Part shown: positions 8,140 to 16,621 of the stretch, in pieces
Numbering within the stretch: position 1 is the first letter of the stretch
Layout of the letters: each line of letters begins with the position of its first letter
Origin: Chitinophaga sp. Cy-1792
GTDB taxonomy: Bacteria > Bacteroidota > Bacteroidia > Chitinophagales > Chitinophagaceae
NCBI RefSeq assembly: GCF_011752935.1
Contig: NZ_VWWO01000002.1
Location: forward strand, 124,001 to 188,000
DNA length: 64,000 nucleotides
Direction of reading: 5' to 3'
Notes under the pieces: model-generated
The model's input: the letters and a program-made list of their open reading frames with translations, nothing else
What the model was told of the DNA's origin: nothing
The model's database searches: none
Program-made: the position numbers and the translations under genes

Positions 8140-8844
8140 GCCGATTTTTTCAGACCATTGAATGGCTGTTGGCAGTTCGAGGCTGGCGCATTCGATGTGG
8201 ATCACCCTTCGTTGCTGCTCGTTGGTAGTACGGCCGGAACTATGCAGCAGCAGTGGTTTCATGAGCATGATACCGCCGGCAGGGACTTCACACGTAGTTT
8301 CTGAAGTATTGGGCCAGTCAATCATTTCGGGCCGCTGGATTTCTTTTTTGTGAGAGCCGGGAATGACGCGCAGGGCGCCATTGCTGGCAGTGGTATCGTC
8401 GAGGTGTATACGAAAAGTGACAATATTGTGCAGGTACTCCAGTGGTGGCTGTACTGCAAACTGGTCGGTTTTAACTGTCCAGGGACCGAAGCCGGGAAGG
8501 ACTTGTTTATCGTTGACAGAAATGGTGAGGTCCTGATGATAACTTACGTACCAGTTGGAACCGGAGGGCTTGTCGAAGTAGATACTTTTTACGATGAAGT
8601 AGTCGTGTTGCAGTATTTCGGCCATCAGGCGTTTCATATTTTCGTTGAGTAGCAATGGCAATACTTCCGGTACTTCATGAAGAAAACGGCGTATGGCGAA
8701 GAGGTCTGCAGAGCGCCTGAAGGCAGGGCTGGTACTATCGGCCGACGTAATAGCAGCAATGATTTCATTGATAGCAAGGTGGTCATAAATGCCGGGAATG
8801 ACGGCGAAACCATTATCTTCGAATTGCTGGCAAATGTTGGTCAT
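8131..8844 (-). CDS. Phytanoyl-CoA dioxygenase (PhyH) family protein
   Basis: This 237-residue protein belongs to the Fe(II)/2-oxoglutarate-dependent PhyH family. The iron-binding facial triad is visible: H103-Q-D105 in SYHQDLT and the distal H201 in LLLHSSGR, with R205 placed to bind the 2-oxoglutarate carboxylate. VIPGSHK (about 160-166) is the usual family signature. The substrate cannot be read from the sequence; relatives hydroxylate small molecules, lipids or natural products. Its 3' end overlaps the convergent regulator gene by 9 bp. Its start lies only 38 bp from the divergent antiporter start, so the two promoters must overlap. Confidence 0.9.
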   Translation of the reverse strand: MTNICQQFEDNGFAVIPGIYDHLAINEIIAAITSADSTSPAFRRSADLFAIRRFLHEVPEVLPLLLNENMKRLMAEILQHDYFIVKSIYFDKPSGSNWYVSYHQDLTISVNDKQVLPGFGPWTVKTDQFAVQPPLEYLHNIVTFRIHLDDTTASNGALRVIPGSHKKEIQRPEMIDWPNTSETTCEVPAGGIMLMKPLLLHSSGRTTNEQQRRVIHIECASLELPTAIQWSEKIGLQ

Positions 8845-8882
8845 CTCACGAAAATATAAATTTAAAATACAAGAAAGGCAGG

Positions 8883-10145
8883 ATGGAAAATTACAGTATA
8901 ATTTTGTTTCTATTGGGTGTAATGATTATTTTCTCCGGTATAGCGGAGAAGATACGGATACCTGTACCCATCGTATTGATAGCAGTAGGAATAGCGGTGG
9001 GCTTCATTCCCAGCTTACCGGAAATTGAGTTGGACCCTGAGATAGTCTTCCTGTTGTTTCTGCCTCCCTTGTTATATGATGCGGCTTTCAATATTCGTTT
9101 CGACGAGTTTAAGACCAATATGAACACGATCGGTACGCTGGCGATATCCCTGGTATTCCTTACTGCTACCGGCATTGCGGTGATGGCGCATTATATTATT
9201 CCTGGCATGACCTGGCCGCTGGCATTTGTATTGGGGGCTATTTTGTCTGCCACAGATGCAGTGGCTGCAACCTCTGTTACCAAAGGATTAGGGCTGTCTC
9301 ATAAGACGCTCACCATATTGGAAGGGGAGAGCCTGGTGAATGATGCATCTGCGTTGGTGGCCTATCGTTTTGCATTGGCGGCGGTTACCGGCACGGCCTT
9401 CGTATTCTGGAAAGCCTCCCTGGAGTTCGTAATAGTGCTGGCGGGAGGATTTGCCGTTGGTGTAGTAATGGGATGGGTGCTGGCATTTTTGCTGACCCGC
9501 TTCAAACAGAACTATTGGGTATGTATTAGTTTGATGTTGCTGATGCCTTTCATCGCCTATCTGCTGGCGGAAGACTTTCATGTTTCAGGCGTAATAGCCG
9601 TGGTGATACTGGGATTGATGATTGCCAGGTTTAGCAGGAAGATATTCCCTGAGCATGTGAAGCAGCAGTCGAAATCTATCTGGGATATCATCATCTTTCT
9701 GTTGAATGGACTGATGTTTATTTTCATCGGGCTGGAATTTCCTTATGTACTGAAAGGTATAGATAAGACGCACGTATGGGTGTATGTGCTTTATGCCCTG
9801 CTGGCGGTGATTGTAGCTATTGTAATAAGAATGCTGAGAGTATACCTGCAGAAAGTGAACCTGCAACGGGCTTTCAGGAAGAAAGATAAGCGGGTAAGTG
9901 AAGATGCTTTATTGGATTTTAAAACGAGTCTGATCATTACCTGGGCGGGTATGCGCGGTATAGTATCACTGGCGGTGGCATTAGGTTTACCTAAAACACT
10001 TGGCGACGGTACGCCGTTTCCGGAACGGGACATCATTATTTTTATTTCCGTAGTGGCGGTGCTGATAACCTTGCTGGGACAAGGTTTAACGCTACCATGG
10101 CTGGTTAGAACCCTTCAGAAGAAGGGCGCACACAGGGCGGGATAG
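8883..10145 (+). CDS. CPA1-family Na+/H+ antiporter
   Basis: The 420-residue protein has about 12 hydrophobic segments, normal for the CPA1 (NhaP/NHE) family. Ion-binding motifs are present: the unwound-helix region around GAILSATDAVAATS (about residues 120-133) and EGESLVNDASA (about 147-157), which carries the conserved Glu/Asn-Asp of electroneutral exchangers. It should exchange cytoplasmic Na+ or K+ for protons in pH and salt homeostasis. The C-terminal tail is short, without an extended regulatory domain. It is transcribed alone, divergent from the PhyH gene, with the tRNA-Ser promoter region following. Confidence 0.93.
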   Translation: MENYSIILFLLGVMIIFSGIAEKIRIPVPIVLIAVGIAVGFIPSLPEIELDPEIVFLLFLPPLLYDAAFNIRFDEFKTNMNTIGTLAISLVFLTATGIAVMAHYIIPGMTWPLAFVLGAILSATDAVAATSVTKGLGLSHKTLTILEGESLVNDASALVAYRFALAAVTGTAFVFWKASLEFVIVLAGGFAVGVVMGWVLAFLLTRFKQNYWVCISLMLLMPFIAYLLAEDFHVSGVIAVVILGLMIARFSRKIFPEHVKQQSKSIWDIIIFLLNGLMFIFIGLEFPYVLKGIDKTHVWVYVLYALLAVIVAIVIRMLRVYLQKVNLQRAFRKKDKRVSEDALLDFKTSLIITWAGMRGIVSLAVALGLPKTLGDGTPFPERDIIIFISVVAVLITLLGQGLTLPWLVRTLQKKGAHRAG

Positions 10146-10230
10146 CGTATTTCCGCGCGCACGCATGATTATACGTCAAAAATATATTTAAAAAAAGTGC
10201 TACAAAATTTTTTATAATCAATGAGTTTTA

Positions 10231-10238
10231 TACTTTTG
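10231..10238 (+). promoter_or_regulatory. -7 box of tRNA-Ser (TACTTTTG)
   Basis: Exact match to TAnnTTTG ending 9 bp before the mature 5' end of the tRNA. The -33 region is an AT-rich tract instead of TTTG. Confidence 0.7.
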
Positions 10239-10247
10239 TAGTCCACT

Positions 10248-10332
10248 GGAGAGTTGGCAGAGCGGTCGATTGCGGCAGTCTTGAAAACTGTTGACTGTAA
10301 CAGGTCCCGGGGTTCGAATCCCTGACTCTCCG
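10248..10332 (+). tRNA. tRNA-Ser (anticodon TGA)
   Basis: The 85-nt gene folds with a perfect 7-bp acceptor stem (GGAGAGT / ACTCTCC), a GCAGAGCGG D-arm, anticodon TGA in the loop CTTGAAA, the long class II variable arm expected of tRNA-Ser, and a GGTTCGAATCC T-arm. The 3' CCA is not encoded. It has its own -7 box and terminator, so it is a single-gene unit reading UCA/UCG codons. Confidence 0.96.
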
Positions 10333-10339
10333 CAGAATA

Positions 10340-10373
10340 AAAGGAGATCATCGTAAGATGGTCTCCTTTTTTG
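10340..10373 (+). terminator. Terminator of tRNA-Ser
   Basis: AAAGGAGATCATC / GATGGTCTCCTTT with a short loop, followed by six T. Nearly the same hairpin recurs at 20816 and 21601. Confidence 0.93.
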
Positions 10374-10447
10374 TTTGGAAATATCCAGGCCGATTGCCGT
10401 TGGCCGGCAATGGCTGAAATGTATGGGCATTCAACATGAATGCTCTT

Positions 10448-10918
10448 CTAATTAAACTTGAAAACACTTAAAGTAAATATCAATACAAATAAGATTAGTT
10501 GAATGATCTCTACCAGATAAAAGCTGGTAGTAAGCCTGGCCCATTCACCACCTTGCGGTGAGGACAATGCTACCAGTTTATTTAGCCTGTTGCCTAATAC
10601 ACGCCGTAGCCCCAGTCCATTAAAAATTACCAGCAACAGGAGTATCATTTTTATGCGAAACCATAGCTGTGCGCCCCAGATTTCATGCATCTTTGCCATC
10701 ATGATGATACCTGATAGCAGGATTAGCCCCATTCCTATGCCCAGAAAGTGTTGCAGCTTGTTAAGGAATGCAATCATTGCCAGGCTTTCCTTGTTATCTC
10801 TGCTATAGGCTTTGCGGAAGGTGTGGAAAGCAATAAGGTCTATGAAGGAGGTGCCGGCCATCAGGGTAATGCCGGCTACATGCAGTACTAACGCTGCATA
10901 ATATATTGTTGTACTCAT
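10448..10918 (-). CDS. Four-span membrane protein, unknown
   Basis: The 156-residue protein has four hydrophobic segments (about residues 5-25, 55-80, 85-105, 130-153), a layout like CopD or DUF2214-type membrane proteins. A conserved-looking His (LVLHVAG) sits in the first helix. Its ATG overlaps the stop of the DoxX-like gene (ATGA at 10915-10918), so the two are translationally coupled. The operon is divergent from a MarR regulator that probably controls it. Function is not recognisable from sequence alone. Confidence 0.8.
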   Translation of the reverse strand: MSTTIYYAALVLHVAGITLMAGTSFIDLIAFHTFRKAYSRDNKESLAMIAFLNKLQHFLGIGMGLILLSGIIMMAKMHEIWGAQLWFRIKMILLLLVIFNGLGLRRVLGNRLNKLVALSSPQGGEWARLTTSFYLVEIIQLILFVLIFTLSVFKFN

Positions 10919-11298
10919 GATCTTTGTTTTTTAATCAAGAAGTCAGTTTTGGAGACGTAACGAATCGCCAGCAACATCAACACCAGATCCACACTCACAA
11001 ATAGTATCCGCGACAGCGGATCGCCGCTGCATATATGTGCAATGAGTGCTGATGTCATCGCGGTAATAAATCCTGCATATACCCATTCTTTTACCCGCAG
11101 TGCCGTAAAAGGTAGTAAGAGCACAATAGCGCCTATGACTTTAGCAATCACCAATTCTATGCGGAAATAATCCGGAAACCCAAGTTTTCTTAAATCGTCT
11201 GCATGTGTATAAGAAAACCAGGCGCTGAAAAGTATAAAGAAGCTGATAAAAACTTTGGCAATCCAATATAGGATGCTGTTTGATTTTGCTTGTTCCAT
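10915..11298 (-). CDS. DoxX-like membrane protein
   Basis: This 127-residue, four-helix membrane protein resembles the DoxX-like family: an opening helix with FSAWFSYTHADDLRKLGFPDYFR, then VIAKVIGAIVLLLP and VKEWVYAGF, which are standard features. DoxX relatives are linked to redox and thiol stress, but individual roles are poorly known. It is the first gene of a two-gene operon with the four-span protein and is divergently transcribed from the MarR gene, with an inverted repeat between them (11318-11352). Confidence 0.88.
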   Translation of the reverse strand: MEQAKSNSILYWIAKVFISFFILFSAWFSYTHADDLRKLGFPDYFRIELVIAKVIGAIVLLLPFTALRVKEWVYAGFITAMTSALIAHICSGDPLSRILFVSVDLVLMLLAIRYVSKTDFLIKKQRS

Positions 11299-11317
11299 AA
11301 TAGATGTATTTACTACG

Positions 11318-11352
11318 AAAGCGTATTAATTTGTGTAAATATAATACGTTTT
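11318..11352. promoter_or_regulatory. Putative MarR operator in divergent promoter
   Basis: AAAGCGTATTA and TAATACGTTTT form an 11-bp inverted repeat with one mismatch and a 13-bp spacer. It sits 20 bp from the DoxX-like start and 60 bp from the marR-type start. A -7 box for the MarR gene (TATTTTTG, 11386-11393) and the palindrome GTTTCGAAAC (11393-11402) lie between it and the ATG at 11413. Confidence 0.55.
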
Positions 11353-11412
11353 TGAAATAAAATAATATTTCCGTAGTTTATTTTATATTTTTGTTTCGAA
11401 ACCGAAGTATAT

Positions 11413-12057
11413 ATGAATAAAACCGTAGAACTGGTAAACCACTGGGGCAATTTTGAAGAAAAGCATCCGAACGGCAGCATCGCCGATTTTTGCAGGTATT
11501 ACCTGGCACGGCAGGAGAAAGAACCAAAAACATCCGGAAAGCTCGTTGGCGGCGTTGTTCCACAGGTAAAAGCAGGACTACTCATGAAAATTATCGGCAG
11601 AATCAGCAAGCTGAATATGTCATATGCCAATATAGCCCTGGAAGGTACCGGGCTTCATCAAATTGAAGAATTCGGCATCCTGCAAACAATCAGGCAGGAG
11701 CAGGCCCCCCGCAAAACAGAGGTAATCTACGCTAACCTGTTCGAGCTATCCAGCGGCACAGATATGCTCAACCGATTGAAGAAACGGGGCTTAATAAAAG
11801 AATATGCAGACAAAGAAGATAAACGCTCCAAAAGAATAGAACTCACGGCCAAAGGAGAAAAGGTAATCAGGGACAGTACTGCAAAAATAGAGAAGAACGC
11901 GACCATGCTGCTCCATACGCTCGCAGATGATGACAAAGACCTGTGTATTCAATTATTAAAAGAGATAGAAATTAAGTTGTCAGAAAAATGGCAAAGGCAT
12001 AAGGGAAAAGGTTTTGATGAGATATTTGAAGACCTGCTGCAGGAACAAAGTAAGTAG
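11413..12057 (+). CDS. MarR-family transcriptional regulator
   Basis: The 214-residue protein carries a winged helix. The recognition region is around residues 85-135 (KTEVIYANLFELSSGTDMLNRLKKRGLIKEYADKEDKRSKRIELTAKGEKVI), where the DKRSKRIELT wing is the MarR hallmark. It is longer than typical 150-residue MarR proteins because of an N-terminal extension of about 60 residues. It is divergent from the DoxX-like/membrane protein operon and probably represses it from the inverted repeat between them. Such regulators usually release DNA on binding phenolic ligands or on thiol oxidation; no Cys pair supports the latter here. Confidence 0.9.
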   Translation: MNKTVELVNHWGNFEEKHPNGSIADFCRYYLARQEKEPKTSGKLVGGVVPQVKAGLLMKIIGRISKLNMSYANIALEGTGLHQIEEFGILQTIRQEQAPRKTEVIYANLFELSSGTDMLNRLKKRGLIKEYADKEDKRSKRIELTAKGEKVIRDSTAKIEKNATMLLHTLADDDKDLCIQLLKEIEIKLSEKWQRHKGKGFDEIFEDLLQEQSK

Positions 12058-12078
12058 ACTCTATATGAACTCAACAAG

Positions 12079-12101
12079 CGATCTCTACTCAGTAGAAATC
12101 G
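12079..12101 (+). terminator. Hairpin after MarR gene
   Basis: CGATCTCTACT / AGTAGAAATCG around a single C, without a following T-tract, so termination is uncertain. The core TCTACTCAGTAGAAA is shared with the terminator at 37541. Confidence 0.45.
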
Positions 12102-12162
12102 GCTGCAAATCCATCAAGCATAATCTATAGTAGCGTATCTGAAGGTAAATGCACTAATTATT

Positions 12163-13356
12163 TTAGTGCTGATCGTACGAGATATAGTTTTCCCAGTACC
12201 AGGGCGTAAATGTATTACCAATCGCCGCTTCCATCAGGGATTTAAAAATACTTTCCCCATAATCACTGTTGGTCATAATAACGATGCCAATCCCTTTGTC
12301 CGGAAATCCGATGGCATAATGCCCCCAACCTTCGCTATGGCCCTCTTTAAAGAAGGCATAGCCATAAGGCGTTTTAAGTAAACCAACTCCTAAACCATAA
12401 AATATATTGGTATTGGCGGCTGTTTTGTCGTCTACTAATGCATTAGGGCCAAATTGTTGCCTGGACAGAATGGCCACCTGTGGAGAAAACATTTCGTGGC
12501 TGCTTTTCTTCGAGAGTCCTTTTTTCTGTAATAAGGCGCTGAAGAAAATGGAGAAATCGTTTATGGTAGTATACATCGATCCGGCGGAATGAGGAGAAGT
12601 TCTTTTGTCGAATTCATAAGGCTTCTGTAACGAATCATGTCCGACACAATAGTTTTTATCAAAAGCATCCTGCCATACATAGCTGCTGTTTTTCATCGCT
12701 AAAGGATGAAAGGCTTCTTCCTGGGCAATAACTTCAAAATCTTTGCCTGTAATCTGCTCCAATACAAACTGCAACAGGTACAGTCCTTCTCCTGAATAGC
12801 TAAACCGGGTTCCCGGATCATATTTAATCCTCAGTTTCCCATCAGGTTCGAATCCCCTGTAATTAGGCAGACCGGTGGTATGGTCCAGGCACATTCTTGC
12901 TGTAATCTTTTCGTATCTTTTGTCATCTTTGATTTGCTGGTACCCCCGGCTTTTCTTCGTAAAAACATATTCATATAATGGTTTCTTCAGGTAATGCACC
13001 AATGGGGTATCAAGGTCGATAATGCCTTTGTCGGCCATTTTCAAAACAATATAGGCAAACACAGCTTTGCTCAAAGAACAGCTCCAATAAATGGTGCCGG
13101 TGTCCATCTTTTTTTGTGTTGAAAGGTCCGCATAGCCATAACTTTTTATATAGACAGGTTTATTTTTATTGAAGACAGCCACAGATAATCCTGCAACTTT
13201 CGCAGTATCCACCAGTTCTTTTATGGTATGGTCTAACTGATCAGAACTGATCGAAGAGCCGTCCAGCCGCTTTATGTTTTGTGCCGAAAGGGTTGAAGAA
13301 AATGATAGCACAACGAATGATACACAGGAAAGAAGTAAGATTTTTATGGGGTTCAT
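12163..13356 (-). CDS. Serine hydrolase, class C beta-lactamase family
   Basis: The 397-residue protein has a signal peptide (cleavage after SAQ, residue 26) and the class C beta-lactamase/D-alanyl-D-alanine peptidase fold. The catalytic S94-x-x-K97 (SLSK), the Y187-S-G triad element (YSGEG) and HSEGWGHY near the C-terminus in place of KTG are all visible. Replacement of KTG by HxG is usual in esterase or peptidase members, so antibiotic hydrolysis should not be assumed. It is probably periplasmic. It is a single gene, convergent with the MarR gene. Confidence 0.9.
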   Translation of the reverse strand: MNPIKILLLSCVSFVVLSFSSTLSAQNIKRLDGSSISSDQLDHTIKELVDTAKVAGLSVAVFNKNKPVYIKSYGYADLSTQKKMDTGTIYWSCSLSKAVFAYIVLKMADKGIIDLDTPLVHYLKKPLYEYVFTKKSRGYQQIKDDKRYEKITARMCLDHTTGLPNYRGFEPDGKLRIKYDPGTRFSYSGEGLYLLQFVLEQITGKDFEVIAQEEAFHPLAMKNSSYVWQDAFDKNYCVGHDSLQKPYEFDKRTSPHSAGSMYTTINDFSIFFSALLQKKGLSKKSSHEMFSPQVAILSRQQFGPNALVDDKTAANTNIFYGLGVGLLKTPYGYAFFKEGHSEGWGHYAIGFPDKGIGIVIMTNSDYGESIFKSLMEAAIGNTFTPWYWENYISYDQH

Positions 13357-13443
13357 AACACAAAACTTAAGATTAGAATTTACATAAATTATATAGTAAG
13401 AGAATAATTACAGAAAGATGTGGTATGGGATTTAATAAATTCG

Positions 13444-13629
13444 CTAATGAATCTTTTCCTGTTGAAATGTAAAAGAGCGCTTTGTGATGAAGCGTATTAC
13501 AATGGACTTGTTACTGTCGTATACACCAATATACCGATAATTAAGATATTTAGTAAAATTATCTATAGATTTTTGGGAGTGGCAGATGATCATTATCCCT
13601 TCTCTCGCTTCATTATTCATTTTTACCAT
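13444..13629 (-). CDS. Doubtful 61-residue ORF
   Basis: The 335-bp space between the serine hydrolase and the adenylyltransferase-like gene holds only this short ORF. It starts at MVKMNNEAREG and has plausible composition (IMIICHSQKS ... YRYIGVYDSNKS), but there is no recognised domain, the base composition is AT-rich, and a plus-strand ORF overlaps it. It could be a small gene or a decayed fragment. Confidence 0.25.
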   Translation of the reverse strand: MVKMNNEAREGIMIICHSQKSIDNFTKYLNYRYIGVYDSNKSIVIRFITKRSFTFQQEKIH

Positions 13630-13691
13630 ACATCTGCTATATTGTAAGCGCTTGAATGTAGAGCTGTTAGTTATCCATTCTTTTCTAGTTG

Positions 13692-14558
13692 TCAGGTAAT
13701 TGGATTTGTTTTTAAAAAGTTTAAATATTTTCTTATTTCAGACTCCAATTTTACTGGATATTCATAGCCTAATTTTTTCGATAACGCCCTGCCGATTTCG
13801 GAAACCAGGTCAGTCGTTGCAAACAGCGCATTCCAGTTGTCTTCAATATTACTTCCTGGAAATGTTTGTGCTGCTTTTTCCCATATTTCAGGAGAAAGAT
13901 ATTTTTTAAATAGTCTGCCGGATTTATTGGTAGTAATATTCCAATCGTGCTGACTGGCAATATACCACTCCATTAAAGGAATGAAGTATGCTGTCCGGAT
14001 GATGTTTTCCATAGTTTTTGCATAGAATATTTCATCCCTTACAAGGCATTTTGCTACGTAGGTAGTGTCCCACCAGAAGTCATTCAGTGTTCCCTGGAAT
14101 TTTTGCGATGTTGGTTTTTTGATAATAGAGACCTGATAAGTAGGGTTTTTCAGATGGGCTGTTATGCCTTCTTTGTCGATGAGTACTTTGTATCCGATAT
14201 CCCAATCTTCAGGTAATTCGTTTTGATGAACTTCTTCAATAAATTTGTCCTTACTAAATAGTTTGAAATCGACTTTCACATAGTCATCGTATAGTACCAT
14301 TTTCATTGCATGTTTGAAACCGAAGCAGGCTTCATCTTCTTCAATCATAGCAATAGGTCGGCCGAAATGGTGTGTCCAGCTATTGTCGGATATGTATTTA
14401 CTGTTGTTCTCAAAAACAATTTCGATATCTAAATCGCTCAGGTCATCAACGGGTGCCAGCGGATTTACAAGTGAACTTGTCAGCAAAACAACACTGATAT
14501 CATGGTTGTTTTCTGCCCATTCAATAATAGATTTTAGCTTTTCTTCCCTTGATCTCAT
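13692..14558 (-). CDS. Aminoglycoside 6-adenylyltransferase family protein
   Basis: The 288-residue protein matches the AadK/AadE-type nucleotidyltransferases. It has the LLTSSLVNP motif (a variant of GSR-x-N), the metal-binding D42-L-D44 (DLSDLDIEIV), the KVDFKLF strand, and the FWWDTTYVAKCLVRDEIFYAKTM segment typical of streptomycin 6-adenylyltransferases. The length is normal for the family. Family members transfer AMP to aminoglycosides, but many chromosomal homologues in environmental Bacteroidota have no proven resistance role. It stands alone between the short ORF and the two-component system, and its AT-richness relative to neighbours hints at transfer. Confidence 0.88.
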   Translation of the reverse strand: MRSREEKLKSIIEWAENNHDISVVLLTSSLVNPLAPVDDLSDLDIEIVFENNSKYISDNSWTHHFGRPIAMIEEDEACFGFKHAMKMVLYDDYVKVDFKLFSKDKFIEEVHQNELPEDWDIGYKVLIDKEGITAHLKNPTYQVSIIKKPTSQKFQGTLNDFWWDTTYVAKCLVRDEIFYAKTMENIIRTAYFIPLMEWYIASQHDWNITTNKSGRLFKKYLSPEIWEKAAQTFPGSNIEDNWNALFATTDLVSEIGRALSKKLGYEYPVKLESEIRKYLNFLKTNPIT

Positions 14559-14628
14559 TGCTACTATTTTTACCTAAGATTACAGGTTAATTTACGAAAA
14601 AATGGGATAATGATCTACCTGTAAAAAT

Positions 14629-15336
14629 CTACTTAATCAATCCAAAACTCCTCGTTACCTGCTCCTTGTAGTTCTGACTTAGGGGGATTACCTGCTGGCC
14701 GGACAATAGCAGCTCGCTGGCTTTAATGATCTTTATCTTCGGTATGGCTACGATAAATGATTTATGTGTACGCACAAACAGCGATGCCGGCAAATCTTCT
14801 TCCAGTTTTTTCATCGTCATATGTACCAGGTGATGTTGCTTTGAGCGTACAATTTTTACATAATCTCTTGAGCCTTCTATGTAGATGATATCAGCGTAGG
14901 GGATTTTTGTCAGTCCATTTTTCTCTTTTATGATAAGATCTGTGACAGTGTCTGTGGTAGCGCTGACGGAATTGTTGCCTGTACTTAGCAGCTGCTGTAC
15001 TTTTTTTACGGCTGTACTGAAACGCTCAAAGGAAAAGGGTTTCAGCAGGTAGTCGACAACATTCAGTTCATACCCTTGCAATGCGTATTCTGCATAAGCC
15101 GTAGTGAATATTACTTTTGGCGGGTGCGACAGACTCTTCAAAAATGTAATACCATTTACCAGCGGCATTTCAATATCCAGGAAAATAAGATCTACCTGGT
15201 GTTGCTCCATTTTGGCAAAAGCTTCCATGGCATTTTTGCATTTGGCTACCAGCGTCAACCCTTCTGTTTGCAGGATGTATTGTTCAATAATTTGCTGCGC
15301 GATGACTTCATCGTCGGCAATCAGGCATTTAATCAT
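14629..15336 (-). CDS. LytTR-family response regulator
   Basis: The 235-residue protein has a receiver domain (residues 1-120) with acidic pocket D8-D9, phosphoacceptor D54 (LIFLDIEMP), the Thr switch in FTTAYAEYAL and Lys in YLLKPF. A LytTR DNA-binding domain follows (about 135-232; IIYIEGSRDYVKI, FVRTHKSFIVAIPKI). It begins 1 bp after the histidine kinase stop, so the pair is coupled. It likely binds direct repeats upstream of the operon (16471-16500). Targets may include the divergent outer membrane barrel gene. Confidence 0.95.
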   Translation of the reverse strand: MIKCLIADDEVIAQQIIEQYILQTEGLTLVAKCKNAMEAFAKMEQHQVDLIFLDIEMPLVNGITFLKSLSHPPKVIFTTAYAEYALQGYELNVVDYLLKPFSFERFSTAVKKVQQLLSTGNNSVSATTDTVTDLIIKEKNGLTKIPYADIIYIEGSRDYVKIVRSKQHHLVHMTMKKLEEDLPASLFVRTHKSFIVAIPKIKIIKASELLLSGQQVIPLSQNYKEQVTRSFGLIK

Positions 15337-15337
15337 C

Positions 15338-16429
15338 TTAAAGATTTATTTCGAGTGCAACAGTATATTGTTGGTCATCTTCCCGGATCATCAGCTGATA
15401 CTGGCCAGGATAATAAAGGTCCAGCCTTTTCCGGACATTTTCAATACCTACCCCGCCATATTGCGACTTTTGCATAGGTGTTACCGTTAGTGCCGTATTA
15501 TTCAGTGTAAAGCATAATTTGTTACTAACGAAATGTAGTTCCCCGCGGATATAAGCATTTTGCTGTACCCGGTGTGCCCCGTGTTTAAAGGCGTTTTCCA
15601 GGAATGGAATCGTTAAAAGCGGGACTATGTTAAGATGGGGTATTTCTTCCTGATGGATGCGGAAATCGATATTAGCTTCTGGGTACCGTTTCTTTTCCAT
15701 CTCCAGGTAGTCCCGGATAAACGCAATATCCTTTTCAATCGGCACATGATGCTGGCTGCAATCATACAATATATAGCGCATCATATCTGATAAACGCAGA
15801 ATAAATGCAGGTGTTTCTTTGGCACCTGTTAAACTCATACCATAAATGCTATTTAAGGTATTAAACAGGAAATGCGGATGCAGCTGGGCTTTTAAAGCAC
15901 CTAGCTGCAGTGTGAGGTTATCATTTTCCAGCTTATGACGGTGATATTCATTCTTCATGGCAAAGCGGAGGAACATCACAGAAATGAATGCCAGCATATC
16001 TGTAAGGAGAAACTGAGCCATGATCTTTCTGGACATGGCAAGATGGTGAAACAAATCATATTGATGTTGGAAGTAGCTTGTAGTGTCTGGCCCGGAGCCT
16101 GCCTGCAGGAACAGGTATGATACCAGCCAGTTGACATATTTTGGAACAAGAAAGAAGTATAATACGGTACTCAGAAATAGCACCACATAAGATTTCTTTT
16201 GAAGGATAGCTGGCCCGATCACGCGATAATATGGAATGACATAGATCGTAATACAGAAAGCATACCCCGTCATCACCAGAAAAGGGAAATTCAGGTGTTG
16301 CCTGGGCAGGTGAGGGCTCTCTATAATGACTGCATATTTATAAATGACTGCATATATAATCCATACCAATATCTCGTAAACAGATATCAGTTTCATATTT
16401 GCAGGTTGTATGGTATTGAGTTGCTTCAT
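15338..16429 (-). CDS. LytS-type sensor histidine kinase
   Basis: The 363-residue protein has four transmembrane helices (about residues 15-35, 50-70, 80-110, 138-158) and then a His_kinase domain (PF06580 type) with phosphoacceptor H186 in AQLHPHFLFNTLNSI. The ATP-binding N and G boxes are in PFLENAFKHGAHR and GGVGIENVRKRLDLYYPG. There is no separate periplasmic sensor domain, so the membrane helices probably do the sensing. The signal is unknown. It forms an operon with the LytTR regulator. The ATG lies 4 nt after a TAACTTTA -7 box, implying a leaderless transcript. Confidence 0.94.
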   Translation of the reverse strand: MKQLNTIQPANMKLISVYEILVWIIYAVIYKYAVIIESPHLPRQHLNFPFLVMTGYAFCITIYVIPYYRVIGPAILQKKSYVVLFLSTVLYFFLVPKYVNWLVSYLFLQAGSGPDTTSYFQHQYDLFHHLAMSRKIMAQFLLTDMLAFISVMFLRFAMKNEYHRHKLENDNLTLQLGALKAQLHPHFLFNTLNSIYGMSLTGAKETPAFILRLSDMMRYILYDCSQHHVPIEKDIAFIRDYLEMEKKRYPEANIDFRIHQEEIPHLNIVPLLTIPFLENAFKHGAHRVQQNAYIRGELHFVSNKLCFTLNNTALTVTPMQKSQYGGVGIENVRKRLDLYYPGQYQLMIREDDQQYTVALEINL

Positions 16430-16433
16430 GGTA

Positions 16434-16465
16434 TAAAGTTATTGGCGGCACAGTACGAGGGCAAT
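16434..16465 (-). promoter_or_regulatory. Promoter of the LytS/LytTR operon
   Basis: On the minus strand ATTG (16465-16462), a 20-nt spacer and TAACTTTA (16441-16434) fit the Bacteroidota promoter. The box ends 4 nt before the ATG. Confidence 0.55.
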
Positions 16466-16470
16466 TTTAT

Positions 16471-16500
16471 TTCGACAAAACGGGATTTTCTTCGACGAAA
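16471..16500. promoter_or_regulatory. Putative LytTR operator: 10-bp direct repeats, 20-bp period
   Basis: TTCGACAAAA (16471) and TTCGACGAAA (16491) are spaced exactly two helical turns apart, just upstream of the two-component promoter and 120 bp before the divergent barrel gene. LytTR proteins typically bind paired direct repeats about 21 bp apart, so the regulator encoded here is the obvious candidate. Confidence 0.6.
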
Positions 16501-16621
16501 TAAGCGGCTTTTTATTTGGCAGAACAATTCCGGCTATAGGTAGAAACAGGGTTTCAGGCCTGTTGAAGATCGATTTTCTTTGCTATCACAATCACTGAAA
16601 TCTTCATCTAATCGATAGCAT

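Noticed and set aside
13420..13647. 75-residue plus-strand ORF
   Set aside because: Hydrophobic mixture without domain or promoter, overlapping a minus-strand ORF of more protein-like composition.
12163..14558. Antibiotic resistance island (beta-lactamase plus aminoglycoside enzyme)
   Set aside because: The serine hydrolase has HxG in place of KTG and belongs to a mostly non-resistance group. No integron or transposon sequence flanks the two genes.
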